Positions 34,801-42,624 of a stretch of DNA of 64,000 nucleotides are shown piece after piece. The DNA comes from SVEL01 sp045125245 (GTDB lineage: Bacteria; Bacillota; Clostridia; Lachnospirales; Lachnospiraceae). Every line of letters begins with the position of its first letter. Position 1 is the stretch's first letter. Location of the stretch: NCBI GenBank assembly GCA_045125245.1, contig JBGVNF010000052.1, positions 5,795-69,794 on the forward strand, read 5' to 3'. A program made the translations under genes and the position numbers. The notes under the pieces were generated by a model. That model made no database searches, had not been told where the DNA came from, and saw only the letters and a program-made list of their open reading frames with translations.

Positions 34801-36206
34801 AAAACCTGCGAAATCTCTTTGTCTCCACTAGCTTCGCTTTTCTCTACGGCTTCATTAAATAATTCCTTGGCCTCTTCATCATTTCCTATTTTATTAGCTA
34901 TAACAGACATATTTAAATAGAACTCTGATAAGTCGCCCTCTTCCACTTCATCCTCTTCAAGAAACTCATTCATATCCTGTGACATCTGCTGTAAAGCAAA
35001 TTCATTCTGCTCATCCAATGAAGTGATAATTTCTTCTACTGATTGTCCGTCTACATATATCTTACTGATATCTTCAGTCTCTGCCAATTCTTTAGCAACT
35101 TCCTTACATTGCTTACGAACTTCTTCAAAAACTTCCTTATATTCCTCAGAGAATTTATATGAAAAATCCTTTTCAGTTATAATGCCTGACATATACATAT
35201 TAGAGATAATTTCGTATACCTTATAACCACCCTCTATCAATATGTCATCAAGCTTCTTTCCCACGTGAAGATTAGAAAAGATATATGCTTCTAAATACTT
35301 ATCCTCCTCAAATAACGAAGCATATTCCTCTTTATATTTCTCAAGTTTTTTATTTAAACTCTTTTTAGTTGCATTATGTGTTTTTTCCCAATCAATTTCT
35401 CCGTTAATATTATAAACAAGCTCGTATCTATCCTTAAGCTTTTCTTCCTCAGTTTTCTCTTCCTCTTCTGATTCTTCATCCTTAGGCTTTTCAACTATTG
35501 GAACACCTGGAAAATTGTTATAATTATAACTCATCACATTATCTACAAGCTTATCTATTTCTTCGATTTCAGTGAGTATTGTATACTCTTTTTCCATCTG
35601 TTTTATCTGGTCATCTATAATTTCCGGAACTGCATCAAATTGAATTTCATTAAGATAATCTACATTTTTCTTTATTTCATCATCAGACAATTCCATAAAT
35701 CCGTAATCCTTAGGATTAACCCCTTGTTCCTTAAGATAATGTATGTTCGACGCCTGATACGATAACTGACTAGCTGTAAGTGTATTTCCAGCTACAATGC
35801 TGGCAATCAATGATTTTTCTGTGCTGTCAAGTAGATATTCGTCAGACTCCTTTACCTTATTATAGAGAGCTACCGCTTCCTCCCAGCCACCTTGCACGGC
35901 ATACAGTCTAGCTTTTGCCAGCGTTACCTCTACCTGGTCTCCTGATGCTAGAAATGCTTTATTAATAAGCGCCATTGCCTGGGCATAGTTTTCATCCTGA
36001 ATCTCTTTATATGTCTCATATAGTTCAATGGCCTTTACTTCACTTATAGGCTTAGGTGCATTTGTACCTATCAAATATGAACATACAATTACTTGGATTG
36101 CAAATATAATACCTGGCAACAATAATTTTTTCTTTTTTACTAGATACACAACCAATCCGATAAATATCGGTAGTGCACCTATATAGGCTTGCCAAACTAC
36201 GCTCAT
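31830..36206 (-). CDS. Giant VWA-domain membrane protein with TPR-like N-terminal region
   Basis: The 1458-residue protein begins with two membrane helices (about 7-24 and 29-46). A helical, TPR-like region follows (AMALINKAFLASGDQVEVTL, WEEAVALYNKVKES), then acidic coiled-coil. The VWA domain has a complete MIDAS: DVSGSM near 584, GGTH near 650 and MTDGDD near 678. The last 700 residues are probably extracellular beta-rich repeats. VWA domains bind protein ligands through a metal ion. GGAGG precedes the ATG. It is the first gene of the operon that ends with hflKC. The family is not known to me. Confidence 0.85.
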   Translation of the reverse strand: MSVVWQAYIGALPIFIGLVVYLVKKKKLLLPGIIFAIQVIVCSYLIGTNAPKPISEVKAIELYETYKEIQDENYAQAMALINKAFLASGDQVEVTLAKARLYAVQGGWEEAVALYNKVKESDEYLLDSTEKSLIASIVAGNTLTASQLSYQASNIHYLKEQGVNPKDYGFMELSDDEIKKNVDYLNEIQFDAVPEIIDDQIKQMEKEYTILTEIEEIDKLVDNVMSYNYNNFPGVPIVEKPKDEESEEEEKTEEEKLKDRYELVYNINGEIDWEKTHNATKKSLNKKLEKYKEEYASLFEEDKYLEAYIFSNLHVGKKLDDILIEGGYKVYEIISNMYMSGIITEKDFSYKFSEEYKEVFEEVRKQCKEVAKELAETEDISKIYVDGQSVEEIITSLDEQNEFALQQMSQDMNEFLEEDEVEEGDLSEFYLNMSVIANKIGNDEEAKELFNEAVEKSEASGDKEISQVLDIIHDAYEEGTDDLDYIEVADKVATLYEDQFYYDIVSSETKEDVKGVAGSAVSETLARVNIGRIDVSKFPEITVSIQHSGDTPLSKDIMTLKDCGIEIEKYTLEKKNYESSKVILLCDVSGSMRGSIDQLKDAVSRYIKSMGADEKVNIVLFSDKIDATSGFSTNKEELLEFAEREISVRGGTHICESIYDCLGQFADNNIANTLIVMTDGDDYGSFTAADIETKIGGTADKNKVTVYTIGLGSDITPAYLKNLARVGGGEFLYCSNISVLENAFQFIHERINSEYTITFSAEDLDLVDRVLEIEIDDGTMETPAKDVMEYKLKTGATEEDSEVEFSTELPKSITIDGIDVNQLSVSTERQLVNILGKGFKDAKITNVYLESKGNKSNCKIKEITDETITFQVSPSIAEGIYSVFVTIDGKKYKVDRLTIGDVNTDEVIFGAYYFTADNITYNDNKTVLSGNVVLNDYLYFTGDVTLEGNLNRDSSVKLYTSSPAYVHHNTTEYSAIDRILLGTRQKTKAFDYLKVNIYDDGKNYNNYENYEVEMPWDSKIGVVDLGIVSLEDNLIYLYPDRVQITSSIGVLKDNTITDLLTNGVEFFKMEDGDIYAKGEIESTSRLMKEGPFAYFNMDVEAGMEGKEVDIADFFTIEGKLSAKLMFDTYNREFAIGFGITEEGPSKDLASGTKVSNKGDLGFELSIVGQGEGEQRRYGDKYLNLSVALPLEVTFTVYGVPVTVKDLKASLENYNITQAINNLVSGQGFTEGIKQYLTNKEGADLKVSGTVALVSTAALPEAAEQTIKKWLGDDIDLIAAEDVYGSVGINYPHIAAGAKVTMLGCVELASIDMEMGAIAYPNYVAELLNTKDGEKHYGFTFLGKKGLQFDWDAVGANVTGAVSGTVLLDDFLVASYVSGNVGAKTKINLFGTSLDVEGNAYAEAYAGVWVNDDDEWHLAATIVAGVDGKAEVGIFGINILDKEIHEKYFILDEDVVLND

Positions 36207-36237
36207 ACCTTTTCCTCCTTATGTATTTAAATGTTTA

Positions 36238-36300
36238 AAACTGCCGCACTTTCACCTCTAACTAGTAGCAACTACTCTTTAGGGATAAACACGGCAGTTT
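36238..36300 (-). terminator. Long stem-loop between the hydratase gene and the VWA operon
   Basis: AAACTGCCG (36238-36246) and CGGCAGTTT (36292-36300) form a 9-bp stem around 45 nt that contain a second small hairpin (AGTAG, CAA, CTACT). On the minus strand a short T-run follows the stem, and 20-odd bases later comes the VWA ribosome site. It may terminate the hydratase transcript or act as a leader for the VWA operon. Confidence 0.5.
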
Positions 36301-36334
36301 CCTTATTTATGCCGTACAATCACGACATTTATTA

Positions 36335-38629
36335 CTATCTTCTATTATAGTTAATGAGACAACCCTTAAGAATTATATCTCTCTCGTCATCTGTTAACTC
36401 GCCCATCTTTAATGTGAATTCTTCAATAGAAGACTCATTCTTTATAACATATGCAGGAATCTCTGTTGCCTTATCCTTAATTGCATTGGCAATGTTTGGA
36501 ACAAAGATATAATCTCCATTTGCAAATGGAAGCTCATCCTCTTCATAAATGAATGGAAGCATACCCCAGTTGATAAGGTTTGAACGATATCTCTTTGTAG
36601 CATATTCCTTAGCAATATTTGCAAAACCACCTAATACCTTCTGACAAGATGCAGCCTGCTCTCTTGCAGAACCATCACCTGGCTTCACTGCATAAATTGT
36701 TGAACCAAAGCTTGTATTCTCATGACTAGCATCAGCACACTTTGTCTTAATAGCTGCCATTACATTCTTAATCTCTGGATACTTCTCACATGGACATACG
36801 CCCTCTTCTCTCATTCTTTCCATATCCTGAACTATCTTTGCCTTACCTACGTACTCAGGATCCTTTCTTGAAAGTGTAAACTCTGCAAGACCAAGTGGAT
36901 TTGAACGGTATGATGAAGTCTCACCTGAAGGGATAAGTTCATCTGTTGTAGTAACTGGATCATGAATCTCAGAAACAACCTTAAGAAGTACATTATCTGT
37001 AAGAGCAATCATCTTTGGCCAATCCTTAATGTTTGGACCAAACTTAATCTCTACTGAAGGATCAGCTACACCCTTTGAATCAAATACTCTGTTCTCATAG
37101 ATAGCAGAGTCAAAATGATACTTAGGTGATGTGTATTCCATATCAAGGTCAGTTGCTGATGTAAGGTAACCCTTATTAGCTGCTGTAGCTGCGATTGAAC
37201 GAGCATCCATAAGAGCAACTGATGAAATCTGACCATTCTGAAGCTTAGAACCTTCTCTGTTAGGGAAGTTTCTTGTAGAATGTCTAATACTAAGTGCATT
37301 ATTAGAAGGTGTATCTCCTGCACCAAAGCAAGGACCACAGAATGCAGTCTTAACGATAGCACCTGTCTGCATAAGGTCTGCAAGACGTCCATTTCTAGCA
37401 AGTTCAACATAAATTGGTGTACTTGCTGGATATACACTAAGTGTAAACTCATCAGCACCTATAAACTTGCCCTTTAAGATATCAGCTGCATCACAGATGT
37501 TCTCAAATCCACCACCTGCACAACCAGCGATAACACCCTGCTCTACATAGAGCTTACCATTTCTAATCTTATCTGTAAGCTTATAATCAACCTTACCATC
37601 AAGGCTTACTAAAGCTCTCTTCTCTACATCATGTAATACATCTAAAAGATTTGCATTAACTTCATCGATTGTATATACGTTACTTGGGTGGAATGGCATA
37701 GCAATCATTGGCTTAATCTTGCTTAAGTCAACATATACAACGCCATCGTAGTAAGCAACTTCACCAGGATTTAACTCCTTGTACTCAGAAACTCTTCCAT
37801 GAATATCATAGAATTCCTTAATCTTCTCATCTGTCTGCCAGATAGATGAAAGACATGTTGTCTCTGTTGTCATAACATCAACACCGATTCTGAAATCAGC
37901 ACTAAGTGATGCAACACCAGGTCCTACGAACTCCATAACCTTATTCTTAACATAACCATTACCAAATACAGCACCGATAATCGCTAAAGCAACGTCCTGA
38001 GGACCTACACCCTTAGCTGGAGAGCCTGTAAGGTAAATAGCTACAACTCCTGGCATATTTATATCATATGTCTGTGAAAGGAGCTGCTTAACGAGCTCTG
38101 GTCCACCTTCACCCATCGCCATAGTACCTAATGCACCGTAACGAGTATGACTATCAGAACCAAGAATCATCTTTCCACCACCTGCAAGCATTTCTCTAGC
38201 AAACTGATGAATAACTGCCTGATGAGGTGGAACATATACACCACCGTACTTCTTAGCACATGTAAGACCATACATATGATCATCTTCATTGATTGTACCA
38301 CCTACTGCACAAAGTGAATTGTGACAGTTTGTAAGTACGTATGGAATTGGGAACTTCTCAAGACCTGACGCACGTGCTGTCTGAATAATTCCTACGAATG
38401 TAATATCATGTGATGTAAGCTTATCAAACTTAACCTGAAGCTTCTCCATATTTCCTGAAGTATTATGCTCCTCTAAAATTCCATAAGCGATTGTATTCTT
38501 TGCTGCTTCTTCTTTAGTAATATATTTACTACCAAGCTTATTTTTTAATAATGCTTCTGACTCAGCTGAAACTTCTACTATTTCATTTCCACCAAGTAAG
38601 TAAGCGCCACCATTACTAAGTTTAACCAT
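36335..38629 (-). CDS. Hydratase of the aconitase family
   Basis: The 764-residue protein has aconitase signatures: TNCHNS (about 100-105), MILGSDSHTRYGALGTMAMG, a cysteine in IAGCAGGGFEN and the FCGPCFGAGDTPSN motif with two cysteines near 431-434, which together fit the three ligands of a 4Fe-4S cluster. The C-terminal swivel domain contains YRSNLINWGMLPF. It would interconvert citrate and isocitrate or act on a related hydroxyacid. The form common in Lachnospiraceae is usually annotated only as hydratase, so I give no symbol. GGAGGAAG precedes the ATG. Confidence 0.88.
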   Translation of the reverse strand: MVKLSNGGAYLLGGNEIVEVSAESEALLKNKLGSKYITKEEAAKNTIAYGILEEHNTSGNMEKLQVKFDKLTSHDITFVGIIQTARASGLEKFPIPYVLTNCHNSLCAVGGTINEDDHMYGLTCAKKYGGVYVPPHQAVIHQFAREMLAGGGKMILGSDSHTRYGALGTMAMGEGGPELVKQLLSQTYDINMPGVVAIYLTGSPAKGVGPQDVALAIIGAVFGNGYVKNKVMEFVGPGVASLSADFRIGVDVMTTETTCLSSIWQTDEKIKEFYDIHGRVSEYKELNPGEVAYYDGVVYVDLSKIKPMIAMPFHPSNVYTIDEVNANLLDVLHDVEKRALVSLDGKVDYKLTDKIRNGKLYVEQGVIAGCAGGGFENICDAADILKGKFIGADEFTLSVYPASTPIYVELARNGRLADLMQTGAIVKTAFCGPCFGAGDTPSNNALSIRHSTRNFPNREGSKLQNGQISSVALMDARSIAATAANKGYLTSATDLDMEYTSPKYHFDSAIYENRVFDSKGVADPSVEIKFGPNIKDWPKMIALTDNVLLKVVSEIHDPVTTTDELIPSGETSSYRSNPLGLAEFTLSRKDPEYVGKAKIVQDMERMREEGVCPCEKYPEIKNVMAAIKTKCADASHENTSFGSTIYAVKPGDGSAREQAASCQKVLGGFANIAKEYATKRYRSNLINWGMLPFIYEEDELPFANGDYIFVPNIANAIKDKATEIPAYVIKNESSIEEFTLKMGELTDDERDIILKGCLINYNRR

Positions 38630-38651
38630 TGTTCTTCCTCCAAAAATATTT

Positions 38652-38680
38652 TAAGGCGTGAAAGTAACTTCCACGCCTTA
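38652..38680 (-). terminator. Terminator after glgB, just before the hydratase ribosome site
   Basis: TAAGGCGTG (38652-38660) and CACGCCTTA (38672-38680) form a 9-bp stem. On the minus strand an AT-rich run with five T follows, and the hydratase ribosome site comes next. A possible promoter (TTGATT, 17 bp, TACACT) lies just upstream of the stem, so the hairpin may also sit in the hydratase leader. Confidence 0.65.
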
Positions 38681-38746
38681 CAGTGTAACATAGTAAAGAG
38701 ACAAAATCAATTATTTATCTTTTGATTACATATATAAAAGCAAATC

Positions 38747-40693
38747 TTAAGGTAATCTTATAATCATAGACTCAAATGGTCTTAAATGTATGTTAAGTCT
38801 ATAAGGTAATCTATCACATTCACCTTCCACAGCAATATACTTAGAATCTTCTTCATTTTCCCAATATAATTGCTTTTTATATTCTGCTGCTTCCATATTA
38901 TCATTTTCATTAAGGTAGCTATAGTTTGTAAGAATTCTCTTATACGCACCTTCCACAGGAACACCTACACAGTAATCTGGTCTGTCTACTGGTGTGAAGT
39001 TACAGATAAACATAATAGCGCCTCTATAGTTATCCGGATTCTTTCTGATAAAGCTAAAGATACTTCTATCGCAATCATCACAATTTATCCACTGGAAGCT
39101 TCTATAATCATTCTCATACTTATAAAGAACCGCATATCTCTTATAAATATGAAGAAGTCTTCTCATATATTCCTTAAGCTCCTCATGAAGTGGCTCATTA
39201 AGAAGATACCATTCAATACTCTTATCTTCCATCCACTCACTGATCATACCAAAGTCCTGACCCATGAATAAAAGCTTCTTACCTGGATGACCAATCATAT
39301 ATGTGTATGCCATCTTAAGATTTGCAAACTTGTCAACCTTATATCCAGGCATCTTATTAAGCATTGAACACTTAAGATGTACAACCTCATCATGAGATAA
39401 TACTAAAATGTATTTCTCACTAAATGCATAGGTAAGTGAGAATGTCATCTTATTATGACAGCTTCTTCTGAATAATGGATCCTGTTTAATATACTCAAGG
39501 AAGTCATTCATCCAACCCATATTCCACTTGAAACCAAAGCCAAGACCACCATCTTCAGGTCTTTCTGTAACCTTTGGCCATGCTGTAGATTCCTCTGCTA
39601 TAAGGAATGCTCTGTTACATCTTCTCTCTATAATACTGTTAAGATGCTTAAAGAATTCTATAGCCTCAAGATTCTTATTGTCACCATATATATTAGGAAC
39701 CCAATTTCCATAGCTTCTACCATAATCAAGATAAAGCATAGAAGCAACTGCATCAACTCTTAAAGCATCGATGTGATACTTTTCAATCCAGAATAATGCA
39801 TTAGAGATAAGGAAATTCTTAACTTCATTCTTCTCATAATTAAATACCTTTGTACCCCAGTCAGGATGCTCTCCCTTTCTTGGGTCTGGATATTCATAAA
39901 GACATGTACCATCAAATTCTGAAAGTCCATTCTCATCCTTAGGGAAATGAGCTGGCACCCAGTCAAGAATAACTCCAATTCCATTATTATGCATATGATT
40001 TACAAAATACATAAAGTCTTCAGGAGAACCATGTCTTGATGTTGGAGCAAAATAGCCTGTAACCTGATATCCCCACGAACCATCAAATGGATGCTCTAAA
40101 ATACCCATAAGTTCTACATGAGTGTATCCCATATACTTAACATATTCTGCCAACTGATGGGCCAAAGTTTTGTAATCCAAAAATCCCATCGGATTATTTC
40201 CAAAATCTTTCTTCCAAGAACCTAAGTGAACCTCATAAATAGACATCGGTTTAGCAAGTTTCTCATGCTGCTCCTCGTCCATCTTTTTAATCCACTTCTC
40301 ATCTGTCCATTGGAAGCGATCAATATTAGCAATTTTTGACGCGTTATTCGGTCTAGTTTCACAATGAAACGCATATGGATCCGTCTTAAGTACAATTTTT
40401 CCAGATCTTGTCTGAATAGAATACTTATATGTATCCCACTCCTTCGCCCCTGGAATAAATCTTGCCCAGATTCCTGAAGTTTCTACAGGATACATCTCTC
40501 CTTCATATGCATTCCAGTTATTAAAATCACCTACTACTCTAACCTGTACTGCGTTTGGAGCCCAAACCGCAAAATACACACCTTCCTTACCATCCATGGT
40601 AGTAAGGTGCGCACCAAGCTTATTATAAATCTCGTAATGATTTCCTTGACCAAATACATATCTATCAGCTTCTGATAAAAAACAATTATTCAT
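38747..40693 (-). CDS. glgB: 1,4-alpha-glucan branching enzyme
   Basis: The 648-residue glycoside hydrolase family 13 enzyme makes alpha-1,6 branches in glycogen. An N-terminal CBM48 module (about 25-110) precedes the catalytic barrel, with IDALRVDAVASMLYLDYG (nucleophile Asp near 315), LIAEESTAWP (acid/base Glu near 366) and LSHDEVVH (near 433). The ATG at 40693 follows GAGGTGG by 7 nt and overlaps the stop of the FliS-like gene as ATGA, so translation is coupled. Other glycogen genes are not in this window. Confidence 0.96.
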   Translation of the reverse strand: MNNCFLSEADRYVFGQGNHYEIYNKLGAHLTTMDGKEGVYFAVWAPNAVQVRVVGDFNNWNAYEGEMYPVETSGIWARFIPGAKEWDTYKYSIQTRSGKIVLKTDPYAFHCETRPNNASKIANIDRFQWTDEKWIKKMDEEQHEKLAKPMSIYEVHLGSWKKDFGNNPMGFLDYKTLAHQLAEYVKYMGYTHVELMGILEHPFDGSWGYQVTGYFAPTSRHGSPEDFMYFVNHMHNNGIGVILDWVPAHFPKDENGLSEFDGTCLYEYPDPRKGEHPDWGTKVFNYEKNEVKNFLISNALFWIEKYHIDALRVDAVASMLYLDYGRSYGNWVPNIYGDNKNLEAIEFFKHLNSIIERRCNRAFLIAEESTAWPKVTERPEDGGLGFGFKWNMGWMNDFLEYIKQDPLFRRSCHNKMTFSLTYAFSEKYILVLSHDEVVHLKCSMLNKMPGYKVDKFANLKMAYTYMIGHPGKKLLFMGQDFGMISEWMEDKSIEWYLLNEPLHEELKEYMRRLLHIYKRYAVLYKYENDYRSFQWINCDDCDRSIFSFIRKNPDNYRGAIMFICNFTPVDRPDYCVGVPVEGAYKRILTNYSYLNENDNMEAAEYKKQLYWENEEDSKYIAVEGECDRLPYRLNIHLRPFESMIIRLP

Positions 40694-41142
40694 CGAAATA
40701 CCACCTCGTTTAAAGTACATGTTCTACCGTAGGTATAACCTACGTAAACTCTTTCACTATTTTTCATTACTCTACCTGAGGTATCTTTAGCACTTACAAC
40801 ATCAAAGCTTTCTCTAAGCTCATTTATAATCGACTTAACTGTATCTGCTGACTGCGGATTTCTCTTAACTATATCTCTTACGAGACAATTGTTTACATAT
40901 ATATATAGATTCATCAGTTCGTAAGAAATGCCATATTCAAAATTAAGGCAAGATGATAAATTATTTAAAAACTGCTTTGCCTTCTGAAGATTAAAAACAA
41001 CTAAATCCAAATCTTCCTTCGAATACGCATCACATGCTGCATCAACATAATTGACAATTATATCGTATGTGATAACTATAAGCTCTGTTTTTGAGCTGTT
41101 CGCTATACGTAATGAAAAAACGTTCTTTTCTTCCTTAGTCAT
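40690..41142 (-). CDS. fliS: FliS-like flagellin export chaperone
   Basis: The 150-residue protein matches FliS in arrangement: an N-terminal segment NSSKTELIVITYDIIVNYVD (compare the PAELTLMLYDGA region of FliS), a helical body, and LMNLYIYVNNCLVRDIVKRN (compare LYDYMNRRLVEAN). FliS binds the C-terminus of flagellin and prevents early assembly. It lies 11 bp after the flagellin gene, which supports the role. It is more diverged than usual and has a 30-residue C-terminal extension. Confidence 0.8.
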   Translation of the reverse strand: MTKEEKNVFSLRIANSSKTELIVITYDIIVNYVDAACDAYSKEDLDLVVFNLQKAKQFLNNLSSCLNFEYGISYELMNLYIYVNNCLVRDIVKRNPQSADTVKSIINELRESFDVVSAKDTSGRVMKNSERVYVGYTYGRTCTLNEVVFR

Positions 41143-41153
41143 ATTATACCCCC

Positions 41154-42548
41154 TTATTGCAATAACTGCAAGACTTTTTCTGGCATTTGATTAGCTTGTG
41201 CCAACATTGAGTTCGCAGCCTGTGTAATTACGTTCTGTGAAGTGAAGGTTGTCATCTCTTTTGCCATATCTACATCCTCGATTCTAGATAAGGCAGCAGT
41301 CATATTTTCTGTTGTAACATCAAGGCTTCGAACAGCATGCTCCATTCTGTTTGCATATGCACCAAGCTTAGAACGAACTGAAGAAACATATTTTAATGCA
41401 TCATCACACATTGCTATGGCTCTATCACAACCAGCCTCTGTATGAAGATTTAATTTATCAATACCCATAGATGCACAGGAAACTTCTGGAATATTAATAT
41501 CCATTATCTGCCCTTCATTTGCACCCATCTGAATAACCATTGTTCCTATATCAAGAGCTGTAACAACTATTCTAGAATTTGGAGCTGGAAGTGATCCTTC
41601 ATCAATAGCAACTCTCATCTCAAATCCACCTGAAGCTGATAATGTAACATTATTACCGTCCACTTCAACAGTTGTACTGTCTGGGAATTTAAATAAGCTG
41701 TTAACATCCATAGTTGGTACAACTACTGCATCTGTACCCTGTGCAGACATCTCCATCCCAAGACCAAGCTTTTCTGCCAATTCCTTTGTACAATTTATCT
41801 CAATAGGATAATTTGAGCCTAATATATCACTCTTAAAGGTTATATTGGTTCCATCATAATTAACAGATATATCGCTAAGGTCTGCAACACTTTTAATCTT
41901 GTCTAATACCTGATCAATGGTATCTCCCTTTTCAATGGCAACATTTTCACCATTTACAGTAATAGTTCCATTTACTTCTATTCCAGTTACTGGAACATCT
42001 ACAGCATCTGATACAAGCTCTGAATATGTAGCCTCCTCTGCTATAGTCAATTCATATCTTGCCGCTGTCACTGCATCCGAGATATATGTAGAATTAATTC
42101 CTGGTACATTAGTATAAGTACGTCTTGAAAGTTCTCCATTTATAAGACCTCTTGTATTGTACTCTGTATCACTTGATATTCTATCTATTTCATGCTGAAG
42201 CTGTGAAATTTCGTCCATAAGACTCTGTCTGTCTTGTGCTGACATTGTTCCGTTAGCACCCTGAACACCTAACTGTCTCATACGCTGTATCATATCAGTT
42301 ACTTCATTTAAAGCACCTTCTGCTGTCTCTACAACAGAGATACCATCTGATGCATTCTGAATAGCTCTGTCCAAGCCCCTAAGCTGTGTCTTCATTTTCT
42401 GCGACATAGCCGCACCTACTGGACTATCCTCGGCACTATTTATCTTATAACCGCTAGAAAGTCTCTCCAATGAAGCTGACAATCTGTCATTGGCTCTATT
42501 TAACTGATAGCACGAACGTAATGCTGACATATTAGTATTTATTCTCAT
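41154..42548 (-). CDS. hag: Flagellin
   Basis: The 464-residue filament protein has conserved ends. It begins MRINTNMSALRSCYQLNRAN and continues with RLSSGYKINSAEDSPVGAAM; it ends with MAKEMTTFTSQNVITQAANS then MLAQANQMPEKVLQLLQ. The middle domain (about 150-330) is variable with a repeat-like beta region. It has no signal peptide, consistent with type III export. The start at 42548 has AGGAGG 8 nt upstream; a TTG two codons earlier is closer to it. A sigma-D promoter lies 40-70 bp upstream. Confidence 0.97.
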   Translation of the reverse strand: MRINTNMSALRSCYQLNRANDRLSASLERLSSGYKINSAEDSPVGAAMSQKMKTQLRGLDRAIQNASDGISVVETAEGALNEVTDMIQRMRQLGVQGANGTMSAQDRQSLMDEISQLQHEIDRISSDTEYNTRGLINGELSRRTYTNVPGINSTYISDAVTAARYELTIAEEATYSELVSDAVDVPVTGIEVNGTITVNGENVAIEKGDTIDQVLDKIKSVADLSDISVNYDGTNITFKSDILGSNYPIEINCTKELAEKLGLGMEMSAQGTDAVVVPTMDVNSLFKFPDSTTVEVDGNNVTLSASGGFEMRVAIDEGSLPAPNSRIVVTALDIGTMVIQMGANEGQIMDINIPEVSCASMGIDKLNLHTEAGCDRAIAMCDDALKYVSSVRSKLGAYANRMEHAVRSLDVTTENMTAALSRIEDVDMAKEMTTFTSQNVITQAANSMLAQANQMPEKVLQLLQ

Positions 42549-42594
42549 AAGCAATTCCTCCTGGGCTTACTAATTTCAATCTCTCATATTCTTT

Positions 42595-42622
42595 ATATCG
42601 GCAGAAATTACTTTTAGCTTAG
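42595..42622 (-). promoter_or_regulatory. Sigma-D (sigma-28) promoter of flagellin
   Basis: On the minus strand CTAAG (42622-42618), 16 bp, then CCGATAT (42601-42595) match the flagellar sigma-D consensus (TAAA, about 15-16 bp, GCCGATAT), with G also present before CCGATAT. The start site would be near 42588, about 40 nt before the ATG. Confidence 0.88.
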
Positions 42623-42624
42623 CC

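Noticed and set aside
37066..37458. 130-codon alternative frame inside the hydratase gene
   Set aside because: It is out of frame within a conserved aconitase-family protein, with no start signal.
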